Shown one piece after another: positions 52,111 through 64,000 of a DNA stretch of 64,000 bases (positions within the stretch are counted from its first letter, which is position 1; each line of letters begins with the position of its first letter). Below the pieces are notes generated by a model. The model had not been told where the DNA came from. It did not search any database and worked only from the letters and a program-made list of their open reading frames with translations. A program made the translations under genes and the position numbers. Location of the stretch: the NCBI GenBank assembly GCA_029204225.1, contig CM055111.1:46254255-46318254 (forward strand), in the 5' to 3' direction. The DNA comes from Diphasiastrum complanatum. Lineage: Eukaryota > Streptophyta > Lycopodiopsida > Lycopodiales > Lycopodiaceae.

Positions 52111-55100
52111 AAGGGTTTTAAAAAAAAAAATGTGACTAGATAATAGGAGTTAGGATGTGTCCTTTGACATGGGACTTCAGAGCAATTCCTAGAAACCTAG
52201 CATAGTATCAATTAGTGAACTCAAAACTAGAATGCTTTGAACAAGTCAATAGACAAATTTGGAGATTTTGAAATAATCTCTAATCAGACACTTCATTTAA
52301 ATAAAATAAAAATCTATTTCAATGAAACTTCTTTACCAACCAAGTTATAGGCATCAATAATTCAAAGCATGGTAAAGGGATTGAGAATAATGGGTGAATT
52401 GTAGTTCTAATCACATTACTAGGAATTAGTAACGATAAGCTTATCTCTCAAACCAAGAGACTCTAGTTAGTAAGGGATATGAATAGCTTATTACTACTCA
52501 GCTAGTTCATATAGCAGATGTGAGAGACAATTTTTCTACGGATAAGATTGCAACGACAAGACTTTTTTGGTACTAATAATTTTATAAGACTTTCCAAAAG
52601 GATTATTTAATATTTGGATGGGTTGATCATTAAGTTGTAGAGCTTCTTGGAGGAAGAACATGTGGTATGGGACATAAGTAATTATGAAGAAAAGTTCTAA
52701 TATTGGTTGGATCTAGATGACAATGGTGAAGCCGAAATTCATGAGGAATGCCTAAGGCCATTGGTCATAATAGGGTATTTTGTCAACTTTTGAGGTATTG
52801 GTTCAGGCCCCCTCTCAAGATATCTCAAATTTACAAAGTTGAAGACCCTTAAAGCTATTTCTTGTTTGAAATATATTTATGAATTTTGTAGCAACGTTTT
52901 ATGTGATACATTGATGAGTAGTAGTCGCTACGCGTGGCCCTGGGATGATAACATATGAAAAACTTAGTAATGTCCATCTAGTTCATTTAAATTAATCTCT
53001 CTGTGTGAGTTGTTTCTCTCTGTTAACAATGGAAGTCAAGGGATATATAATACAAATGCGAAAATGTGCTTAATGGATCAATTGGGTCTAGAAGCAAATT
53101 TGGTTGCATATCTAGTTCATCAACAATGTAGAAAATCATGCATCTAATATGCTAGAACATGGAAATGCATATAAAATCTCATTAAAATCACTATGAATAA
53201 ATATAGTACAAATGTCCATACAACAGCATTAGTACATTGTACTTCACATGTGTGAACTCAAGAACAACAAGAAAATTAGCATTCTACAAATTAGAAATCA
53301 AGATATCAAAGGAGAAGAGGTAGAAGAAGACAATGACATAGAAGATGAATGTTCTCCAAGTAAAGAGAGAACTCTTGAATACATTCTCCATGCTGGTACA
53401 ACTATTTATAGCAAAAAAATGTGTCATTTGACCACTTGCCGTAATTTGCCCTAAAGTAGTAGTTTTAGTTACTTCACCAAAAACCTAGATTTTCATGACT
53501 AGATGCAATGTATCTCAACTAGCCAATAAAAATGGGTCTAAATCTGACCTCATCAACTTGTCTACTTGCTAAAAATAGTAAAAACACTATTTTTAGTTCT
53601 TATTAACATAAAGAAATATATCTCTAAGTTGAAAATTCACTTTGGCCTCCAAATTGCCAAATTAAACTTAACTATTTGACAATTCTCCACAACAAATATG
53701 CAAATTCCCTTGACCCCATGTTGATTTCTATTATGATTTAAATAAGTTTGTTTCTTAGATAGTAAGATCTATGGCAATTCTAAAAGATCTTTATAACTTT
53801 TCCTAGGCCATATCTAGAGTGATATGACACTCATATAGGGAACTCATTGTTAAGTTTTTTATTTTTTAGAAAGGGAAGAAGAGTGACTCGTAGGAAAATA
53901 TCTAAGAGAAACATTTGTTGCATAAATTTTGAAAGATGTGTTGTATGTGCAAATGTGGACTTGTCTTCAAGTCTCAATTCATAGAATATGAGGGATATTG
54001 TTGAAATCTTCTAAAGTCAAATCTAGAACTTATTGATCAAAACTTTTCTTGATTTGTATCAGGATTCAAAGCTTCTATACAAGAAGTTATTGATCAATCT
54101 AGTAACATATTTCTTGGAAATGAACTAATCAACCTAGAATTTGTGAGATTGATGTAAGGAGAAAAAATTTGCAGTTTATATGATTATTATTATTAAATAA
54201 TTGCGAATAGAAATTTTGGTTTGGATTTTTATGAAATAGCACACTATTTGAGAGAGAATATTCTCTAAAAGTAGACTGAGTTACAAAATTCTGGGTTACG
54301 TATATTAAATAGACATGTCATGTGAGATCTGTGAAAATATGCTATGCGGTGAATCATGTGTTGGATATTTCTGAACTTAGATTTCTTTTGCTTTTTTTCA
54401 TGATTACTGGTTCGTTTGTCATTCGAATCTTACCTTAAACAATTGCCTTCAATTTTAGTTTACATGAGAGACAATTTAACTGTTGCAATAACCGACCTCA
54501 ATCTGTGTGCACATTTTTTCAAAAGGATTCATTTTCTAAAAGCTAATGTGGTAGGAGTACCTTAGTCAAGACCCTGATGATTTCCCAATTCAAAAAAAAA
54601 TACAGGAGATAAATGCAGATGAAGATGCAGGAGATATTGTGGGGCATTCTAACATGTATAATAACATGAAAGTGAACGATGTTATGTCTAGTCTTTCTGC
54701 CAACCTCCTTTGGCATCTCGTTGGTCATTTGTTCTTACTTTGCATACTTCATTTTGCTGCATGTTGGCCAATCTCAGTGATGTATTGCTGCATGTTCGAC
54801 CTCACCTGGTCACTATAGTAGCTAAACCTCAAATTGTCAGTTGTTGATTGTTACCAGGTCATCCATCAAGATTCCTACCTCTAACAGAAGAAAAACACAA
54901 ATCGTGTGATGTGGGATGAGAAAAGTGGGGAGTACCGTTTTGATTCCTCTTGAAAAAAAAAGTAAAAAAAAAATTAAGCCAGATGATTAATAGTGGTTGG
55001 CAAAATGTCACTTGCAGCAAATTTGTAATCAGATCATGGTTTTTCTTTTGATGGTCCTGTCATTTACCAAGAAATCCATAATCGACATTGTAACCGAAGC

Positions 55101-55868
55101 TAAATATGAAACACTGTTCTATAAATCTTGTAATCGCTCAAAATATTTAACACTTTAGAGACTTCAACTGAGCTCAATAAACTTCTACTCTGAAGTGGGT
55201 AGAGGTGTGCAAACGTTAAGTTTTGGTAACATAACATCTCGTTGAATGAACAGAACATTCTTTGAGATTTTGCAAAAAGACACCCCTAAAAGCGCAAATT
55301 TATCCAACTAAAACATCTTTCATCAGAAGAGTGCTAGAAACAATCACATAAACAGTCGACGTGAAGCGTGAAAATTACCATTGGAAATTCTCTAGAGGAT
55401 TTGCCCAGCTTGAGGCTTACTACAGTACTGCTACCAAATAAAAAAAACTCAATTCGTGTGCTGAAAAGTTACCACAATCCACAGAATAGTAGACTATCCG
55501 AATTCAACCTGTCTGCAGTCCAAACAGCCAATAGTTTCTAAAACTAGTAAAAGCACCCACAAGGACAAAACACAAGGCCTTCGACCTCTGTTAAGCATTG
55601 CATGAGCTAAATATACTTTATAAAGTTGGAAAGTGGAACAGCTTTTGGCAGTGATAACTCTACATTAGCAGTACACCCAAAAACGACACATTGTGTGTGA
55701 ATAGTTACGTCCACAACATACAACTTCCTAAGGTGACCAAGTATCATTGAATATAGTTGCACGGACATGCTTGAAAAAAGGTGCAAGGAAAAATATTCTC
55801 TGCAATGGATTCCTGCCCCAAGTAACTCACTGACTCAGCAATTTGCGGACTGACTAAATCTTCCTCAC
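52111..55868. other. No gene recognised; 3' flank of the protochlorophyllide reductase gene
   Basis: AT-rich with no frame of interest. The phrase TGTTGAAATCTTC near 54000 looks like an LTR start but has no partner. CACATGTGTG occurs at about 53246. The last 500 bp adjoin the 3' end of the reductase gene on the minus strand and probably hold its untranslated region. Confidence 0.4.
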
Positions 55869-58563
<2,695 letters not shown>

Positions 58564-58994
58564 TGTTGGTGCTTTTCTTTCAGGGATGCAGCTCAAAATG
58601 GGTGATAAGCTGGTAATAGAATGCCAACAATTGTATCAGCAATCGTGATGGGCTGACTAAAGCAATGAAGACGAGAAATTGGGCAGAAAAATGAATCAAA
58701 ACAACAAGAAGACGAGCATCTGCCGCTGCTTTCATCTCAAAAAGCGAGGGCTTTTGTGTATCGCAAGATCGCAAAATCCTTACATATTAAAGGCACTAGT
58801 TCTTTAAAGCCCGCCACCGTTGGATTTTGTTCATCACGTTCAGATCTTGCCACGTCTCAGCAAATAACCATCGAAATCACCCCACGTGGAGACTAGACAC
58901 GTGGCAGAGATCCAACAGGGTGGGCGTAAATTACCTCGTGCGAGGAAGATCCCTCGTAAATGGATGGATATAGTGAGGGATTGCAAGACACGTG
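58564..58994 (-). promoter_or_regulatory. Upstream region of POR with three G-boxes
   Basis: CACGTG occurs at 58883-58888, 58898-58903 and 58989-58994, that is 320-430 bp upstream of the POR start. An ACGT-core GCCACGTC lies at about 58850. In plants, CACGTG is bound by bHLH/PIF and bZIP/HY5 factors that control light-responsive genes, POR among them. The spacing fits a promoter. A TATA-like TTTAATATG lies near 58780-58790. Function is inferred from motif and position. Confidence 0.6.
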
Positions 58995-60312
58995 TTGAGC
59001 GCCCATTTGAGAAGGTGTAAGAAGGAGAGCCAAAGAAAGAGCTCTCGGCTTATCTATCCATTTTGATTTCTTATCTTCTTTTTTTCTTTTTTGTTTCTCA
59101 ATCCATACTTTGTTATGAGGCCTCCTCAAAAGAGAAAAGAGATGGGGGAGACCCATACATAATACTCCAAGTCCTCCTACATGGAGTAGTTCCAAGCACT
59201 TGATTTCGAATATGATATTATGGCATAGTTTGCGACATGCGATTTTCCAACCACGTCTATTCAAGAGATCGAGCTTTTGGAGGTGCCAAAAAGTTGATGA
59301 ACTTTCTTACCCCCCGTGAGATTCTAATTTACTTTAGTGTCCCTTGTGAGCAACGGATGAGCTTTCTCCATAAAAATGGTGATCAATGCACATTCACAAA
59401 GTTCAAAGCAGTGATCAGAGATCACATGCTTTCCGAATCAGCCCAAATATAGGAACTAGTGCAAGATTAGATTGTGTGGGCAAGTCACTAGTTTTGGGAC
59501 CAACTTTTGGAGGGGTGTCCAAGATGTCTCATGTCCATGTTGCCAACTAGAAGACCACCCAACTCTATGTTTGCCAAAAATCTCTAGTCCCCTAACAAAA
59601 CCCATCAAGTTTTGCAATTTGCCTAATGCATTTCTTTTGGGCTTCTAAAAGAGCCCTTTGCATCAATGTGTGTATCAAATTTGAGCTTTAGACTTTGATT
59701 TCCATAAGAAAAAATGGTATTATCTTTTTTACCTCTAATTTTCCATTATTAAAACTATATTTAAGTTTGGATTTCGCCTCCAGACCTACTTCACACCTCC
59801 ACAGTTAAGTTTAGGATATGGGTTGGCTTTGGTCAAGGGGTTCAATCAAAATTGAGAAATCCTCATGAAGGGTCCAATAGAATTGCAAGATGGATGCATC
59901 ACTCATCCAATAGCATTAGAGAGGCTAGGATTAGGGGTCCAATAGGAAGTAAGCATAGCTCTCCACGAGCTTTCATATGTACTCTCATTACCAATCATAA
60001 TCTAGTTGAGTTTTTGAGTCAAATTTAAGTATTGTGGATTTTGCTTGTATTACACTCTCTCTCTACCCGACAGCAAAAGTGGTCTATTCTTTCTCTACCC
60101 AAGGAGATTGGCTTTACTTAGTTTTTTCATTAATCACTTTCCCACATGTGAAATACATTGGTTATCAAACTATGCATCTATCTTTACCTCTTTGCCTTAG
60201 ATTTTTTATCTAGATCTTGGATTTCAATCTAGTATTGATCTAAAAGTGCATAAGCTTGCTTAGGAGATCATTCACACACATTAGGGCATTCCCACACGTG
60301 TGAAATTTCACA
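58995..60312. other. No gene recognised; right part probably the 5' LTR of the next copia
   Basis: From about 59450 the sequence takes on LTR character and ends with CCCACACGTGTGAAATTTCACA at 60312, immediately before a TGGTATC primer-site remnant. The matching LTR start is not identified. A 71-codon frame at 59237-59452 (RDHMLSESAQI at its end) has no recognisable family. Confidence 0.45.
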
Positions 60313-61297
<985 letters not shown>

Positions 61298-62152
61298 ATG
61301 GCATCCATGGGTTCCTATCTATTGGAATCTAGTGAAAGGCTATCTACTTCCAACTATTCTATTTGGAAGTTGAGGATGGAGTCAATTCTAACACTCCAAG
61401 ATGTGATGGACATTGTACTTGGGATTGAGGAGGAGCCTCAAGTCCTTCAAGAAGTACAAAAGTATAAGAAGAGATCTAGGATGGCTCTCCATTATATCAA
61501 AATGAATGTCTCCAATGAGATTTTGAGGGAGATTGGTACTTGCACATCGAATGCTTGGGATACTCTCAAAGCAATCTATGAGGCCAAGAATACCTCAAGA
61601 CTCCTCACTCTTAGAAACCAAATCTTCCAAAGTTCTCAAAAGAGTGATGAGAGTGCCACTAATTATGTGTTGAGAGTGAAAGATACTCATAGAGAGCTTG
61701 CTTGCATTGGAGGATCTATAAATCAAAGTGAGCTAGTCCAATTCATACTTAATGGCTTGAGAGATGAGTATGAGAACCTTGTCCAATCCTATGCCATCAA
61801 GGAGGATCTACCTACTTTGGAGGCTTTTCAAGGAGTGCTAATGGCTGAAGAATCAAGGCATGAGAACAAGCTATTAAGGATGGAGAAGCTGTCACTCAAC
61901 CATAATGGTGATGGCAAAGCTCTTTTTGCCAAGCACAAAGGGAGGAGCAAAAAGCAACACCAACACTTCTCCAAGGACAAAGCAAAAGATAAAGAGCAAC
62001 ATGGAGAGGAGGGTGACACCTCTCATGCTTCTACCTCGAAGATGAAGAAGAATATCAAATGTTTCTTTTGTGGCAAGATGGGGCACTATGTTACAAATTG
62101 CTTCAACAAGAAGAATCAATTCAAGCAAGACAACCTTTCAAATGAGAAATAA
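61298..62152 (+). CDS. gag: Copia gag, element C
   Basis: 284 residues from ATG, clearly related to element A gag: both open MAS, then Y-L-L, E-R-L, NYSIWK-x-RMESI near residue 20. The capsid part (ELVQFILNGLRDEYENLVQS) and the zinc knuckle CFFCGKMGHYVTNC (Cys255, Cys258, His263, Cys268) are intact. It ends in TAA at 62150-62152, but the same frame continues open into protease. So gag and pol are divided by a single stop at about the place where element A has its frame change. Confidence 0.88.
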   Translation: MASMGSYLLESSERLSTSNYSIWKLRMESILTLQDVMDIVLGIEEEPQVLQEVQKYKKRSRMALHYIKMNVSNEILREIGTCTSNAWDTLKAIYEAKNTSRLLTLRNQIFQSSQKSDESATNYVLRVKDTHRELACIGGSINQSELVQFILNGLRDEYENLVQSYAIKEDLPTLEAFQGVLMAEESRHENKLLRMEKLSLNHNGDGKALFAKHKGRSKKQHQHFSKDKAKDKEQHGEEGDTSHASTSKMKKNIKCFFCGKMGHYVTNCFNKKNQFKQDNLSNEK

Positions 62153-64000
62153 GTCTCTATTGCAAGTGATGGAGAGGGATCTCTTAGGGTCTCTAGTTTT
62201 TCATCTACACCTTTCAAGAAGGATGGATCTTGGTACATTGATAGTGGAGCATCTTCACATATGTGTAGCTCCAAGGAGTCCTTCACATCTATTATGCCTT
62301 ATGGAGGAGCTAAGAAGACTATCTATACAGCAAATGACCAAGAATGCAATATTGAAGGCATAGGGAGTATTCCCTTGAAGACCTCATCTTCTAAAATTCT
62401 TTCTCTCAACAAGGTTCTTTTTGTGCCTAATCTTACAAAGAACCTCATAAGTGTTGGCCAACTTATTGATGGTGGCCTTGATGTGAAATTCAATATTGAT
62501 ACTTGTATTATCAAGAGAAATGATGAGATCCTTGCACATGGATCAAGATTTGGAGGCATATACAAGCTTGATCCAAGAGAGAGTTGTGATATTGCTATTG
62601 TGACAAAGCTCTCCAAGGAGGAGTTGTGGCATAGGAGATTGGGACATCCCAACTACAAATCCATGCTTTCTATGTGCAAAGAAGCCAAGGCTATTGGCTT
62701 ACCAAAGAATCTTTCCAAGGAGATCAAGCCATGTGAAGCTTGTGCTATTGCAAAATCACACAAGAAATCATATCAGAGATCTTCTATCAAAAGCACTCAT
62801 CCTTTGGGGTTGATACACTGGGATGTGCACTTCTCATCATCTCAAAGCAAGGGAGGAGCCACTTGCTTTGTGACTTTTATTGATGATTTTACAAGATATA
62901 CATGGCTATATCTTCTCTCTTCTAAATCTTTGGTGTATGATCACTTCCATATTTTCAAAGCATATGTTGAGAAGCAATTCTCATTGAAGATCAAGGCTTT
63001 GAGGTGTGATGGAGGAGGAGAGTATATCTCCAACAAATTCCATGACTATTGTGAGTAGGAAGGTATAAAGAGGGAGTTCTCTTGTGGTTACTCACCATCT
63101 CAAAATGGAGTGGCCCAGAGGAAGAATAGATCCTTATGTGAATGTGCAAAAGCCATAAGGATTGAAGCATCTTTGCCTAAAGACTTTTGGGGAGAGTCTA
63201 TAAATTGTGCATATTATCTTTGCAATAGGCTCCCACATCTTGCTCTTGGAGTAAGGACACCATATGAGGTCAGGTTGATCACCTTAGAGTATTTGGCACT
63301 ATTTGCACATATTCCCTTGGAAACAATGAAGAAGGATGATCCATGCTCTTGCAAAGGGATCATGGTTGGATATTCATCCACTAAAAAGGCCTCTAGAGTC
63401 TTTGTGCTCTCTACTTCTCAAGTGATTGAAAGTAGAGATGTTATATTCCATGAAGATCAACATCCATCGGCCTAGATCAAGTCAGCTCAAGATCTACCAC
63501 CTATCATGCCTATTGAAGACCATCAAGACTTGTTGGGGTCAAGATTTGAGGAGGAGTCTCCTCGGGTTTGCACACCTAGGAGGACATCAAGAGAGAGATC
63601 CGAGCCTAAGAGGCTTTCTTATGTTGACAAAGTCAAGAAAGTGGAGCTTGATTCCACCAATTTTGCATATTTCATCTCACATGAAGATCCAAAGGATGTT
63701 GAAGAGGCACTCGATACCAAGGAGTGGTATGATGCCATGAAGCAAGAATGTGAAGCCTTGATCATCACCAACACTTGGGAGCTTGTGGATCTTCCATCCA
63801 ACAAGCATATCATTGGATCCAAGTGGGTATTTCCAGTCAAGTATAATCAAGATGGTACTATCAACAAGTACAAGGCAAGATTATGTGCCAAGGGATTTGC
63901 TCAAATCCATGGACTTTAATATGAAGAGACCTTTGCACCCATGGCAAAGATGGTGACAATAAGGATTCTATATCTCTTGCTACCTATTTCAAGTGGAAGA
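62153..64000 (+). pseudogene. pol: Copia pol (protease, integrase, RT start), element C, with in-frame stops
   Basis: In the gag frame after the TAA: protease WYIDSGASSHM, GAG-pre-integrase LWHRRLGHPN, integrase HWDVHFSS (His-Trp-Asp where His-Ser-Asp is usual) and FVTFIDDFTRYTW. The second integrase Asp is followed by GGGEY rather than NGGEF, and the third block is SQNGVAQRKN, where Gln replaces the catalytic Glu. In-frame stops lie at 63056-63058, 63473-63475 and 63917-63919. A local frame scramble near 63270-63300 removes a conserved block, and a one-base slip lies at about 63965. RT begins with GSKWVFPVKYNQDG and runs off the window. This copy cannot be active. Confidence 0.9.

Noticed and set aside
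59237-59452. A 71-codon plus-strand frame
   Set aside because: No recognisable domain, no splice or promoter context and located beside LTR-like DNA; mentioned only within the regional entry.

Overview
This is a stretch of nuclear DNA from a land plant, probably one with a large, retrotransposon-bloated genome. The direct evidence is an intact, four-exon chloroplast gene for light-dependent NADPH:protochlorophyllide oxidoreductase (55869-58563, minus strand), the last two exons of an organellar-type seryl-tRNA synthetase (11449-13025, plus strand), and a decayed SWIM/MULE-domain gene of plant type (44999-47372). GT-AG introns, plant-type copia and gypsy LTR retrotransposons and long (GA)n and (CCCT)n tracts all agree. 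I cannot fix the species; a fern or gymnosperm-like genome is a guess from the nesting density.

Layout. 1-9243: the 3' end of a frameshifted copia element, a copia gag scrap, a short LTR-like piece holding a tRNA-like pol III promoter, and a decayed copia element (5000-9054, target duplication GATGC/GATCC) that sits inside one copy of a directly repeated unit. 9244-17030: gypsy scraps, the two seryl-tRNA synthetase exons, then about 4 kb without recognisable genes. 17050-23230: a decayed minus-strand gypsy, a decayed minus-strand copia, and an LTR element lacking reverse transcriptase that is inserted in that copia. 24836-37947: a nest. A minus-strand gypsy gag is split by a solo LTR (25043-25874, AAGTT target duplication). 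Next to it stand a nearly intact young copia (26124-32280, CTAGA target duplication, LTRs differing at about 4 of 682 positions) and a non-autonomous element (32696-37942, ATCTA target duplication) whose LTR family matches the solo LTR. 40787-44746: a minus-strand coding-like region of unknown type plus an aspartic protease fragment. 44968-48551: the SWIM/MULE pseudogene with a 347-bp tandem duplication, a GC-rich repeat whose inverted partner is at 23.6 kb, and simple repeats. 48931-52110: gypsy gag and scrambled copia scraps. 55869-58994: the protochlorophyllide reductase gene and its G-box-rich upstream region. 59.4-64.0 kb: a second, more damaged copia of the same broad lineage as the 26-32 kb element, interrupted upstream of gag by a perfect 250-bp (GA)n tract.

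The most unusual pattern is shared by two unlike copia families (5000-9054 and 32696-37942). In both, the reverse transcriptase catalytic core has been cut out, the integrase-RT hinge and the RT edges have been duplicated in tandem, and long open frames remain. In the second, a 617-codon frame is fully open and consists largely of two copies of a unit of about 240 residues. Other leads are a gag/pol boundary that is recoded or broken at the same place in two related copia elements, an array of CACGTG/CACATG palindromes in one LTR family, and a tRNA-like promoter just before a primer-binding site.
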